Source: Candidatus Poribacteria bacterium (GTDB lineage: Bacteria; Poribacteria; WGA-4E; WGA-3G). From it: DNA of 44,761 bases. The position numbers were made by a program, and so were the translations under genes. Under the pieces are notes generated by a model, which ran no database searches, was not told the origin of the DNA, and saw nothing but the letters and a program-made list of their open reading frames with translations. The DNA is taken from contig VXPE01000079.1 in assembly GCA_009839745.1 (NCBI GenBank), positions 1 to 44,761 on the forward strand. Direction: 5' to 3'. This document shows positions 25,397-33,956 of the stretch, one piece after another. How positions within the stretch are numbered: position 1 is the first letter of the stretch; every line of letters starts with the position of its first letter.

Positions 25397-28274
25397 AAAA
25401 CAGAAAAACGGAAGATCCTTCGCAGATCGACACATCGGGCCCCGTTCAGAAGATATTGAACTGATGTTGTCAACGCTCGGCTATTCTTCAATGGCTGATT
25501 TCATTGAAGAGGTTGTGCCAACGGACATTCGTTTAGCTTCTCCTTTCCGTTTAAATGGAGAGGTGTGTGGCTCAGGACGTAGTTTGCAAACCCATATTAC
25601 AAAGTCAGAGTCAGAAGTTCTCACATCGTTAAAGAAGCTCGCCTCCGAAAATAAGGTCTTCCGTTCCTTTATTGGAATGGGGTACTATAATTGCTTTGTT
25701 CCGCCAGTCATCCAGCGAAATATTCTGGAAAACCCCGGTTGGTATACCCAATACACCCCCTATCAAGCCGAGATTTCACAGGGACGTTTGGAGGCATTGC
25801 TTAACTTCCAAACAATGGTAATTGATTTAACCGGTTTACCTGTCGCGAATGCCTCCCTCTTAGATGAGGCAACCGCCGCCGCTGAGGCGATGGGAATGTG
25901 TGTTGCGAATGTACCACAGAAGATCAGTCGAAACTTTTTTGTTTCAGAAACCTGTCATCCACAAACAATCGCTGTCCTACAAACACGCGCTGAACCCCTC
26001 GGTATTGAACTACAAATCGGTGATCATCGCGAGGTCAATTTTGACACACCGATCTTAGGTGCCATCGTGCAATATCCGGCTACAGATGGGGCGATTTACG
26101 ATTACAGTAAGTTCGCTAAACAAGTGCATGCCGCTGGCGGTTTATTCGTTACTGCAACGGATCTGTTGGCACTAACACTCTTACGTCCTCCTGGGGAATT
26201 CGGCGCTGACATCACTATCGGTAGCGCTCAGCGATTTGGGGTGCCGCTCGGATACGGCGGTCCCCACGCAGCTTTTCTTTCCACACATGAAGAACTTAAA
26301 CGTAGTATTCCCGGACGGATTGCGGGGGTTTCTCAAGATGCGACCGGCAAACCCGCGATCCGTCTGGCACTCCAAACGCGGGAGCAGCATATCCGACGCG
26401 AAAAAGCCACGAGCAATATATGCACCGCACAGGTCCTCCTCGCTGTAATGGCGGGGATGTACGCGGTTTATCATGGACCTACCGGACTTAAACATATTGC
26501 TGAACGCGTCCACTCCCTCACTTGCGCATTACGGGCGGGGCTTGAAGAACTGGGATTTACAACAGGCACAACTCCCTGTTTTGATACACTTTCTGTTACG
26601 ATCCCAGCGGAAGCAACAGCAGAATTGCTCGCTTCTGCACGTGCAAGAGAAATAAATTTTCGGGCAATTGATTCAACGCATATCGGTATCTCTTTAGACG
26701 AAACAACAACACCTGTTGATGTTGAAGAAATCTTGCAAATATTTGGTGCACAGACACGTTTGGAAAACGTTCCCGCGAGTGAAATTCCAATAGATTTGCA
26801 ACGCAAGAGTGCCTACCTAACGCATCCGGTGTTCAATAGTTACCATTCTGAAACCGAGATGCTTCGCTATATCCACAAACTTCAAACCAAAGACCTCTCC
26901 CTTGTGAATGCGATGATACCGCTCGGTTCTTGCACCATGAAACTCAACGCTACGGCGGAGATGGTCCCGGTAACATGGAACGAATTTGGCGGATTGCACC
27001 CCTTCGCACCACTGGAACAAGCAAAGGGGTATCAGCATCTATTTTCACAATTGGAGATGTGGTTAGCTGAAATAACGGGTTATAGTGGTATCTCATTGCA
27101 GCCGAATGCGGGTTCGCAAGGTGAATATGCCGGACTGTTAGTCATACGAAAATATCACCAGAGTCGCGGGGAGTCGCATCGTAATGTTTGTCTAATACCA
27201 ACATCTGCGCACGGCACGAATCCTGCGAGTGCTGTGATGGCGGGGATGCAAGTGGTCGTCGTGGCGTGCGATACGGATGGGAATATTGATATCGAGGATC
27301 TCCAATTAAAAGCTGACGAGCATCGTGAAAATCTTGCAGCTGCCATGATTACATACCCTTCAACACACGGGGTCTTTGAGGAGAAAATTCGAGAAATTTG
27401 CGATATTGTTCATCAATCCGGTGGACTGGTCTACATGGACGGCGCGAATCTGAATGCTCTCGTTGGCATCGGACAGCCTGCGGATATTGGCGCGGATGTC
27501 TGCCATTTGAACCTTCACAAAACTTTCTGTATCCCACACGGCGGCGGGGGTCCAGGGATGGGACCCATTGGGGTCAAGGCACATCTCACAGATTTTTTGC
27601 CAACACATCCACTTGTCCCCGTCGGGGGTGATGCTGGTATTGGTGCCGTATCCGCTGCACCGTGGGGAAGTCCAGGAATTCTGCCTATCTCATGGGCTTA
27701 TGTAGCGATGATGGGACCGCAAGGACTTACAGCAGCGACAGAAGTCGCGATCCTGAACGCCAATTATATTGCCAAACGGCTTGCACCGCATTATCCTGTC
27801 CTTTATACCGGAAAAAATGGTTTAGTGGCACACGAATGTATCATCGATTTGCGTGCTTTCAAGAAGAGTGCTGATATAGATGTGACGGATGTCGCAAAGC
27901 GATTGATGGATTATGGATTCCACGCACCGACTGTCTCTTGGCCCGTCTTGGGAACGATGATGATTGAACCGACGGAAAGCGAATCGAGAGCAGAATTAGA
28001 GCGGTTCTGTGATGCCCTTATCTCAATTCGTGAAGAGATAGCGGAAATTGAGGCAGGTGCCGCTGATCGGGCAGACAATGTGTTGAAAAACGCGCCTCAC
28101 ACCGTAGAAATGGTTACACAATCCGAGTGGGAGTATTCCTATCCCCGTGAAAGAGCTGCGTTTCCGAAACCGTGGGTCCGCGAGGCTAAATTTTGGCCCG
28201 CAGTTGCACGTATCAACGAGGTTTATGGCGACAGGAACCTTATGTGTGCCTGCCCCCCGCTTGATACATATTGA
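25389..28274 (+). CDS. gcvP: Glycine dehydrogenase (decarboxylating), P protein, single chain
   Basis: The PLP-dependent decarboxylase of the glycine cleavage system, here as one 961-residue chain rather than split P1/P2. The N-terminal half has [19 protein letters not shown] and the FIGMGYYNC segment. The C-terminal half has [14 protein letters not shown] and the PLP-binding lysine K711 in [22 protein letters not shown] start at ATG 25389 ([17 protein letters not shown]), overlapping gcvH. The frame extending back to 25338 would place an unrelated segment in front. Confidence 0.96.
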   Translation: MDKKQKNGRSFADRHIGPRSEDIELMLSTLGYSSMADFIEEVVPTDIRLASPFRLNGEVCGSGRSLQTHITKSESEVLTSLKKLASENKVFRSFIGMGYYNCFVPPVIQRNILENPGWYTQYTPYQAEISQGRLEALLNFQTMVIDLTGLPVANASLLDEATAAAEAMGMCVANVPQKISRNFFVSETCHPQTIAVLQTRAEPLGIELQIGDHREVNFDTPILGAIVQYPATDGAIYDYSKFAKQVHAAGGLFVTATDLLALTLLRPPGEFGADITIGSAQRFGVPLGYGGPHAAFLSTHEELKRSIPGRIAGVSQDATGKPAIRLALQTREQHIRREKATSNICTAQVLLAVMAGMYAVYHGPTGLKHIAERVHSLTCALRAGLEELGFTTGTTPCFDTLSVTIPAEATAELLASARAREINFRAIDSTHIGISLDETTTPVDVEEILQIFGAQTRLENVPASEIPIDLQRKSAYLTHPVFNSYHSETEMLRYIHKLQTKDLSLVNAMIPLGSCTMKLNATAEMVPVTWNEFGGLHPFAPLEQAKGYQHLFSQLEMWLAEITGYSGISLQPNAGSQGEYAGLLVIRKYHQSRGESHRNVCLIPTSAHGTNPASAVMAGMQVVVVACDTDGNIDIEDLQLKADEHRENLAAAMITYPSTHGVFEEKIREICDIVHQSGGLVYMDGANLNALVGIGQPADIGADVCHLNLHKTFCIPHGGGGPGMGPIGVKAHLTDFLPTHPLVPVGGDAGIGAVSAAPWGSPGILPISWAYVAMMGPQGLTAATEVAILNANYIAKRLAPHYPVLYTGKNGLVAHECIIDLRAFKKSADIDVTDVAKRLMDYGFHAPTVSWPVLGTMMIEPTESESRAELERFCDALISIREEIAEIEAGAADRADNVLKNAPHTVEMVTQSEWEYSYPRERAAFPKPWVREAKFWPAVARINEVYGDRNLMCACPPLDTY

Positions 28275-28331
28275 AAGCATGAAAAAATTCAATAATCTGG
28301 TCTCCAAACAATGGACTTTCAGAAATGGTGT

Positions 28332-28357
28332 AACTGACAACTGATAACTGACAACTT
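28332..28357 (+). repeat. Heptamer repeat run upstream of trkA
   Basis: Three AACTGAY units (28332, 28339, 28346) and a partial fourth, ending 8 nt before trkA. It matches the right end of the elements at 29771-29909 and 39930-40122, but no left half is present. Confidence 0.7.
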
Positions 28358-28364
28358 TAAAAAT

Positions 28365-29771
28365 ATGAAAGCGATAATTATAGGTGCAGGAGAGGTTGGG
28401 TTCCATATTGCCAAACTTCTCACTGTCCAAGATAACGATGTTGTTCTCATTGATGAATCCGATGCTGCTTGCGATCGGGTTAATGAACAATTGGACTTGC
28501 AGACACTGCAAGGCTCCGGAGCATCCCCGCGCCTTCTCAAGACCGCTGGTATTGACGAAGCGGATCTCCTCATTGCCGTTACGAATAGTGATGAGATTAA
28601 TATGCTGGCTTGTCAGATAGCCGGCAGATACAGCGTCAGCACAAAAATCGCACGTGTCTCAAATCCTGACTACTTCTCTACAGAAAGTGGACTGACGCCT
28701 AAAGATTTCGGCATTGATCTACTGGTGAGTCCAGAGCAACGCTGCATTGCTGAATTTGTCCGGCTCTTGCAGATACCTGAGGCACGAGAAATTGTCGACT
28801 TTGAAGACGGAAAAGTCCAACTTGTCTCGTTTCGTACCAGACAGTCAAACCCCTTAATAGGAAAATCGCTCGCCGAGTTGGACGCAAGTGGGCTGCTCGC
28901 CGATATCCGCTTTGCTGCTATTAGTCGTCGTGGCACCCCTAATAACGGCAACCTGATCAGTAACGGCAACAGACACATTATCATTCCGAGAGGGGCAGAT
29001 GCGCTGCAACAAGGGGATGAAGCATTTGTCATCGGCAGTTCGCTGGCAGTTGAGCAATTGTTACGCATTAGTGGTATCACATTTAACCAGCAACTCGATC
29101 GTGTTATCATTGTAGGGGCAAGTCCCATTGGCATTGGACTCGCTCGTGTGCTTGAAGAAAATGACACCGATGTCAAACTTATTGAAGCCGATCAAACCCA
29201 AGCGCGCCTGGCCTCCCAACGCCTCAAGCGGACCACCGTTTTACAAGGCGATTATCTTCAATACAGACTCCTTGAAGAAGCAGGTGTAGAGGGTGTTAAT
29301 GGATTCGTCTCCGTCACAGGGGACGATGAAAACGACATTATGGCATGCATGACTGCTAAAGAGAACGGCGCCCAGCGTGTCCTCGCGCTCGTGCAGCGCC
29401 CCCGTTATCTCCCTTTGTTGGCACGTATTCCGAGACTCGATGGCGCGGTGAGTAGACATCTCACAGTTGTGAGCAATATCCTGCGGCTCATCCGTCGCGG
29501 AAATATCATTTCTGTTGCATCGCTCCACGGGATAGATGCGGAAGTGATTGAGATTGTCGCTGGCGTCAACGCGAAGATTGTCCACAAGGAACTCATCTCT
29601 TTCAAATCAAAATTTCCAGAAAATGCCTTTATCGGCGCCGTTCTTCGACGAGAAAAACTCATGATTCCAACCGGGCAGTCTGTTATCCAACCTGCAGATC
29701 GCGTGATCGTCTTTAGTATGCCCGACGCGATTCCAATTGTCGAAGACCTGTTCGCGGAGCGGAGAGACTAA
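28365..29771 (+). CDS. trkA: Trk potassium-uptake regulatory subunit TrkA
   Basis: Peripheral NAD(H)-binding protein gating the TrkH channel. 468 residues as two RCK repeats. The first Rossmann fold opens MKAIIIGAGEVGFHIAKLL with IDESD at the strand end and GSGASPRLLKTAGIDEADLLIAVT. A first RCK-C domain follows (VQLVSFRTRQSNPLIGKSLAEL). The second fold has RVIIVGASPIGIGLARVLEE and VQGDYLQ-like LQGDYLQYRLLEEAGVEG, then a second RCK-C. An RNA-level gap of 142 nt with a repeat element separates it from trkH. Confidence 0.95.
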   Translation: MKAIIIGAGEVGFHIAKLLTVQDNDVVLIDESDAACDRVNEQLDLQTLQGSGASPRLLKTAGIDEADLLIAVTNSDEINMLACQIAGRYSVSTKIARVSNPDYFSTESGLTPKDFGIDLLVSPEQRCIAEFVRLLQIPEAREIVDFEDGKVQLVSFRTRQSNPLIGKSLAELDASGLLADIRFAAISRRGTPNNGNLISNGNRHIIIPRGADALQQGDEAFVIGSSLAVEQLLRISGITFNQQLDRVIIVGASPIGIGLARVLEENDTDVKLIEADQTQARLASQRLKRTTVLQGDYLQYRLLEEAGVEGVNGFVSVTGDDENDIMACMTAKENGAQRVLALVQRPRYLPLLARIPRLDGAVSRHLTVVSNILRLIRRGNIISVASLHGIDAEVIEIVAGVNAKIVHKELISFKSKFPENAFIGAVLRREKLMIPTGQSVIQPADRVIVFSMPDAIPIVEDLFAERRD

Positions 29772-29909
29772 ATGGTTGTCAATTCTCAGGTATCGGTTAT
29801 CGGTAAAGAGACACTTCTGTAACAATCTACCCGAGTTTGGATTATTCCCAGAGGTCACGGATTGATATATCAAGCTCTCTTAACTGACAACCGATAACCG
29901 ATAACTATT
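29771..29909 (+). repeat. Foldback intergenic element with heptamer ends, copy 1 (trkA-trkH)
   Basis: Begins at the trkA stop with GGTTGTCA and carries two left heptamers, ATCGGTT (29792) and ATCGGTA (29799). The body has TAACAAT, ACCC and TTGGATTATTCC. The right end is CTCTTAACTGAC followed by AACCGAT twice (29889, 29896) and AACTATT. The left and right heptamer arms are inverted repeats. Copy 2 lies at 39930-40122. Confidence 0.7.
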
Positions 29910-29913
29910 AAAT

Positions 29914-31419
29914 ATGAGTCTTAAATTAATCGCCTATACGCTTGGTAATTTGCTTATCTGTCTCGCCGGAACGATGCTGCTGCCTTTGGGAGTGGCTATC
30001 TATTATCAGACAAGAGCAGGTGAAGCCGAGAGCAATTTGTCGGCTTTTGTCATATCAGCGATACTCACCTTAGTTGTTGGTTTGGTTCTCCGCTTTAGCA
30101 TTCGCGCACGACAGGAAGAACTCGGCATCCGCGAAGGTTTTGCAGTTGTCGCTTTGGGATGGGTGACAGTTGCCCTTTTTGGATCGCTCCCCTACATATT
30201 TGCAGACGTGTTTCGCAGTGAAGGTCGCTCCCCGTGGGTAGAATTTTCCTTCTGTTATTTTGAATCTATGGCAGGGTTCTCGACGACGGGTGCCACTGTC
30301 CTCACCGAAATTGAGCATCTTTCACACGCTGTGCTCTTCTGGCGGAGCCTTTCCCACTGGCTGGGTGGCATGGGAATTGTTGTGCTTGCCGTCGCCATTC
30401 TTCCGATGCTCGGCATCGGGGGTATGCAGCTTTTTCGTGCCGAGGCGCCCGGACCGCAGACCGATCGACTCACCCCCCGTATCGCACAAACCGCTAAACT
30501 TCTCTGGGGCGTTTATCTCCTGCTCTCTTTTTTAGAAACAGCCCTCCTGATGCTCGGCGGCATGTCACTCTTTGACGCACTCTGCCACACCTTCGGCACG
30601 ATGGCAACTGGTGGGTTTTCAACGAAGAACCAGAGCATCGGGCACTACAACAGTGTTTATGTTGACATGGTTATCAGTTTCTTCATGTTTCTCGCCGGAA
30701 CCAATTTCGCGCTGCATTATCGTGCGCTTCGGGGCGATGTCAAAGCCTATTTCCAGGATACAGAATTCAAATTCTACTGTATTGTTATCGCAGTGAGTAT
30801 TACCCTAATTTCATGGAATACCATCAGGTTTCAGGTCGATGGGGATATCCCTTATGATTCAATGTGGACATCGCTACGCTATGCTACGTTTCAGGTGACA
30901 TCTATCATCACGACCACTGGCTACGGGACGGCTGACTTCGAGCAGTGGCCCGCCCTCTCCCAATTCATTTTAGTGACACTTATGTTCTATGGGGGGTGCG
31001 CCGGCTCCACGGGAGGCGGTATGAAGCAGGTCCGATTCCTACTCCTTATTAAACAGAGTCGCGCCGAAATTAAACGCCTCCTTTTCCCACATGCTGTGCT
31101 CCCTATTCGTGTTAACGATCGAGTCGTCCCCCCCGAAGTGATGACCAATGTTCTCGGTTTCTTTTTCTTTTTCATCGGGATTTTTGCGATTGTAACGTGC
31201 ATTATGGCAACTTTGGGGCTTGATCTTGTGAGTGCCGCAGGTGCGACAATCGCTACACTCGGAAACATCGGTCCCGGTCTCGGCAGTGTGGGACCCACCG
31301 ATAACTACGCCCATATTCACACGGCTGGAAAATACATCTTGTCTTTCTGTATGTTACTGGGACGTTTAGAACTTTATACCGTGCTTATCCTTTTTTCACC
31401 GAATTTTTGGAAAAAGTAA
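29914..31419 (+). CDS. trkH: Trk potassium transporter channel subunit TrkH
   Basis: Potassium-translocating inner-membrane subunit, partner of TrkA. 501 residues of four M1-P-M2 repeats. The filter segments are visible: STTGATVL (about residue 122), GTMATGGFSTKN (about 228), TSIITTTGYGTADFEQWP (about 330) and LGNIGPGLGSVGP (about 449). Each supplies the T-x-G/G residues of a SKT family filter. FYGGCAGSTGGGMKQVR is the conserved post-filter loop. Start ATG 29914 comes directly after the heptamer repeat with no clear ribosome site, so translation may depend on the element. Confidence 0.94.
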   Translation: MSLKLIAYTLGNLLICLAGTMLLPLGVAIYYQTRAGEAESNLSAFVISAILTLVVGLVLRFSIRARQEELGIREGFAVVALGWVTVALFGSLPYIFADVFRSEGRSPWVEFSFCYFESMAGFSTTGATVLTEIEHLSHAVLFWRSLSHWLGGMGIVVLAVAILPMLGIGGMQLFRAEAPGPQTDRLTPRIAQTAKLLWGVYLLLSFLETALLMLGGMSLFDALCHTFGTMATGGFSTKNQSIGHYNSVYVDMVISFFMFLAGTNFALHYRALRGDVKAYFQDTEFKFYCIVIAVSITLISWNTIRFQVDGDIPYDSMWTSLRYATFQVTSIITTTGYGTADFEQWPALSQFILVTLMFYGGCAGSTGGGMKQVRFLLLIKQSRAEIKRLLFPHAVLPIRVNDRVVPPEVMTNVLGFFFFFIGIFAIVTCIMATLGLDLVSAAGATIATLGNIGPGLGSVGPTDNYAHIHTAGKYILSFCMLLGRLELYTVLILFSPNFWKK

Positions 31420-31475
31420 ACATTCTCTGAAACGCACTACTCAGTGACCGCTGGTGAATTTTGGAACCTTGTCCT

Positions 31476-31498
31476 CTGCCCTTTTTAAAAATGGGCAG
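31476..31498 (+). terminator. Possible trkH terminator hairpin
   Basis: CTGCCC (31476-31481) / GGGCAG (31493-31498) with an internal TTTTT/AAAAA extension. The following T run is only TTT, so termination is uncertain. Confidence 0.4.
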
Positions 31499-31518
31499 AT
31501 TTCCAGACGGATCGTGAC

Positions 31519-31563
31519 GTGACTGAAAACCTGCGCGTAATATAATGGAGCGCAGCCCAGGAG
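31519..31563 (+). promoter_or_regulatory. Covarying hairpin/promoter-like element upstream of pdxH
   Basis: Stem CTGCGC (31531-31536) / GCGCAG (31550-31555) encloses the 13-nt loop GTAATATAATGGA, followed by CCCAGGAG and an A-rich run before ATG 31579. The loop and the CCCAGGAG are identical to the element at 43229-43273, while the stem differs with paired changes. The loop contains TATAAT (31541-31546), and GTGACT (31519-31524) sits 16 nt upstream, so it could also be a promoter. Confidence 0.65.
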
Positions 31564-31578
31564 ACCATAGTTTAAAAA

Positions 31579-32223
31579 ATGAATACCGATAAACTACGCA
31601 GAGAATATAGAGTCCATGATGGACACCTACTTGAAGAGAATGTTTCGTCCGATCCGTTTGAACAATTTGAAAGATGGTTCTCGGACGCGATTGCCGCCAA
31701 ACTCGACCTACCGGATGCGATGACGTTAGCGACAGCAACACCCCAAGGTATTCCTTCCGCTCGAATGGTGGTCCTCAGAGGTTTCGATGCGAGAGGTTTC
31801 TGTTTCTACACGGATTATGGGAGCCAAAAGGGAAAGGAACTGGCTGAAAACCCGAACGCCGCGTTGGTATTCTATTGGCGTGAACTCGATCGGCAGGTCC
31901 GCAGTACCGGCACTGTCGAAAAAATGACAGCGGAGGAATCAGATGCTTACTTCGCCAGTCGTCCTGTAAGCAGTCAACTCGCCGTGTGGACAGAGCGTCA
32001 GAGCCTTGTGATTACGGGAAGAGAACATCTCACAGAAGGGTTCCAACAAGTAGAAAAGACCTATGCCCAAGATACCATTCCACGTCCACCACAGTGGGGT
32101 GGATACCGACTCGTGCCGAATCTATTTGAATTTTGGCAAGGGTGTCCGAACCGTCTCCATGATCGACTCTGTTATACGCTCCAGCCCGATGGAACATGGG
32201 AGATGAAACGCTTGTCGCCCTAA
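31579..32223 (+). CDS. pdxH: Pyridoxamine 5'-phosphate oxidase
   Basis: FMN-dependent oxidase making pyridoxal 5'-phosphate, the cofactor that GcvP in this window needs. 214 residues. Marks: MTLATATPQGIPSARMVVLRGFDARGFCFYTDY, SQKGKEL, NAALVFYWRELDRQVRSTG, SRPVSSQLAVW, then RPPQWGGYRLVPNLFEFWQGCPNRLHDR near the C-terminus. Start ATG 31579 lies 15 nt after the AGGAG of the conserved upstream element. A monocistronic unit is likely: the next gene is over 300 nt away. Confidence 0.96.
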   Translation: MNTDKLRREYRVHDGHLLEENVSSDPFEQFERWFSDAIAAKLDLPDAMTLATATPQGIPSARMVVLRGFDARGFCFYTDYGSQKGKELAENPNAALVFYWRELDRQVRSTGTVEKMTAEESDAYFASRPVSSQLAVWTERQSLVITGREHLTEGFQQVEKTYAQDTIPRPPQWGGYRLVPNLFEFWQGCPNRLHDRLCYTLQPDGTWEMKRLSP

Positions 32224-32312
32224 ATCGAACGGAAATTTGGAAACTCACTTGACATTGTAGGTTAGCGCGGATAACGCAGATTTTGCGGATTTAGCAGTCG
32301 TTTGTATTTTGC

Positions 32313-32341
32313 TTTTTCTTTTATAAAAAATATGCTAAAAT
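32313..32341 (+). promoter_or_regulatory. Possible extended -10 promoter for the 32551 gene
   Basis: TAAAAT (32336-32341) preceded by TGC. The -35 region (TTTTTC, 32313-32318) is weak. It lies in the 327-nt gap after pdxH, which also holds the nested palindrome at 32394-32468 and the hairpin at 32509-32529. Confidence 0.45.
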
Positions 32342-32393
32342 AACCTAAGTTACCTCTTTGTAGCACAATCTTTATGAAGTTTCAGAAAATAAA

Positions 32394-32468
32394 TCGGTAA
32401 TCCAATATTTTCCCCGGCCCGGTAGATGCGGTTTCCTAACCGCACCGGACCCGTTAGGAAATTACCGA
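32394..32468. repeat. Nested palindrome, copy 2
   Basis: Inner stem TGCGGTT (32427-32433) / AACCGCA (32438-32444) with loop TCCT, preceded by CCCGGTAG. Outer arms TCGGTAAT (32394-32401) / ATTACCGA (32461-32468). Compare copy 1 at 20913-20969. Confidence 0.7.
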
Positions 32469-32508
32469 ATTAATAAATTAATCTTCATTTAGATTGTGTA
32501 TAAAGCGT

Positions 32509-32529
32509 GCGCAAACTAAAAGTTTACGC
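32509..32529. repeat. Short palindrome (GCG...AAACT-AAA-AGTTT...CGC)
   Basis: GCG + AAACT pairs with AGTTT + CGC with a single mismatch, loop AAA, just before the 32551 gene. A similar layout (GCG-N-5 bp-3 nt loop) is at 42064-42083. Confidence 0.5.
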
Positions 32530-32550
32530 TACGGAAAACGGGGATTTACA

Positions 32551-33093
32551 ATGCGAAATAGGCGAGTTATACTCATCGGAATTCTGTGCGTTCTTTCTGT
32601 TGTCTCTGCTGCGTATGGGCAAGAGTCATCGGATTCGGGCGTTATAACGGTTACCAAAGATATAGATGTGTTGAAACTTGCCGAAAATGTGGAAGAATTG
32701 AATAGGAATATGAAGTCCTTGACTGAAACTATTACGAAACTCGAAGAGAGCGTAACTGCCTTGAATACAACTGTGGTCGATATGCAAATAAGAATCGCAG
32801 GAATTGAGCGGGACACAAAAAATAACACTCGGTGGCAGTATGTAATCCTTGCAGGGATTTTCGCTCCCATGTTGCTTTCTGTTTACGAAAAGGTGAAAAA
32901 GAACAAGGACAACAAGACAACTCCTACTCAAGTTGTTCACCCTAATCAGAGCACGGATGCTTCTACGAATCCCACACAGATAAGTGAGACCGAAACTGCT
33001 CCCACCCCAACAGTGCCGTCAAAGTTCCCCGAGGGAAAAGAATTGGAAACCTCCTTAAAGTCCGATGCTCAGGCCACAAGAGAGAAAGTCTAA
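32551..33093 (+). CDS. Signal-peptide / coiled-coil / transmembrane protein
   Basis: Function unknown. Start at ATG 32551 (MRNRRVILIGILCVLSVVSAAYGQ), which opens directly into a signal peptide; the frame runs back to TTG 32494 without a good start. After cleavage comes a coiled coil (about residues 32-90: VLKLAENVEELNRNMKSL, then TKLEESVTAL), one transmembrane helix (about 98-115, WQYVILAGIFAPMLLSVY), a Lys/Asn-rich membrane-proximal stretch and a Thr/Pro/Glu-rich disordered tail. The layout matches the protein at 3892-4293 beside the other restriction locus. Its stop TAA shares the A of the next ATG (TAATG), so it is translationally coupled to the TPR protein. Confidence 0.75.
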   Translation: MRNRRVILIGILCVLSVVSAAYGQESSDSGVITVTKDIDVLKLAENVEELNRNMKSLTETITKLEESVTALNTTVVDMQIRIAGIERDTKNNTRWQYVILAGIFAPMLLSVYEKVKKNKDNKTTPTQVVHPNQSTDASTNPTQISETETAPTPTVPSKFPEGKELETSLKSDAQATREKV

Positions 33094-33893
33094 TGGAAAG
33101 CATTAACAACGCAAATGACACTGTCGAATCTGCCGAGAGTTACTTTAATAAAGGTAATGCGCTGCTCGATCAGGAAGATTATGCATCCGCTATTTTGGCG
33201 TATGATAAAGCACTCGACCTAAACCCTAACCTTGCTAATGCTTATTTTAAACGAGGTGTTGCGAAAGGCCGGATTGGACAATACTTTGAGGCTATTTCGG
33301 ATTATGATGCAGTTATCCGTCTAAATCCAAACCATGCAAAAGCCTACTACAACCGAGGTTTTACGAAAGGCCGGATTGGACTATACTTTGAGGCTATTTC
33401 GGACTATGATGCGGCTATCCGTCTAAATCCAAACGATGCAGATACCTACAACAATCGAGGTATCTCTAAATCTAATTTAGGGCATCCTGAAGCCGCTATC
33501 CTTGACTATGATGCGGCTATCCGTCTTAATCCTGACGATGCAAGTGCCTACTACAACCGAGGGAATGCGAAAGACGAGATTGGACAATACTTTGAGGCTA
33601 TTTCGGATTATGATGCAGTTATCCGTCTAAATCCAAACGATGTAGATGCCTACAACAATCGAGGCGTCTCGAAATCTAATTTAGGGCATCCTAAAGCGGC
33701 TATTTCGGACTATGACGCGGCTATCCGTCTCAATCCAAACCATACAAATGCCTACTACAACCGAGGTATTGCCAAGGAGAAGTTAGGGCTCACAGATGAT
33801 GCCAAGCGAGATTTTCAGAGGGCATTAAATTTGGCGGAAAAAATGGAGGACGAAGAATTGAAGTCCCGAATTATCAAAAAATTAGAGGGTTAG
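33093..33893 (+). CDS. Tetratricopeptide-repeat protein (seven TPRs)
   Basis: 266 residues, cytoplasmic by sequence (no signal or membrane helix). Residues about 13-250 are seven consecutive 34-residue TPR units of the form AYYNRGxAKxxIGxYFEAISDYDAAIRLNPN, strongly alike at DNA level, especially units 2-6. TPR arrays bind partner proteins; no enzymatic domain is present. It is coupled by a TAATG junction to the preceding membrane coiled-coil protein, so the two are likely partners at the membrane. The C-terminus is a short charged helix (EKMEDEELKSRIIKKLEG). Convergent with the large Type IIG/ISP-like gene, whose stop is 64 nt away. Confidence 0.85.
   Translation: MESINNANDTVESAESYFNKGNALLDQEDYASAILAYDKALDLNPNLANAYFKRGVAKGRIGQYFEAISDYDAVIRLNPNHAKAYYNRGFTKGRIGLYFEAISDYDAAIRLNPNDADTYNNRGISKSNLGHPEAAILDYDAAIRLNPDDASAYYNRGNAKDEIGQYFEAISDYDAVIRLNPNDVDAYNNRGVSKSNLGHPKAAISDYDAAIRLNPNHTNAYYNRGIAKEKLGLTDDAKRDFQRALNLAEKMEDEELKSRIIKKLEG
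33135..33848 (+). repeat. 102-bp tandem repeats encoding TPRs
   Basis: Seven units of 102 bp. Units 2, 3 and 5 share the YFEAISDYDA segment; units 4 and 6 share SNLGHP. The alternating pattern suggests duplication of pairs of units. Recombination between copies could change TPR number in frame. Confidence 0.75.
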
Positions 33894-33956
33894 AGACGGG
33901 ATAGTCCTTGTAACTGATATGGTTCGTAGTCGCGCAATTCATTACGCATTTCTGGC

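Noticed and set aside
33135-33848. CRISPR-like periodic repeats
   Set aside because: The 102-bp period encodes TPR units in one open frame, without short palindromic repeats and unique spacers.
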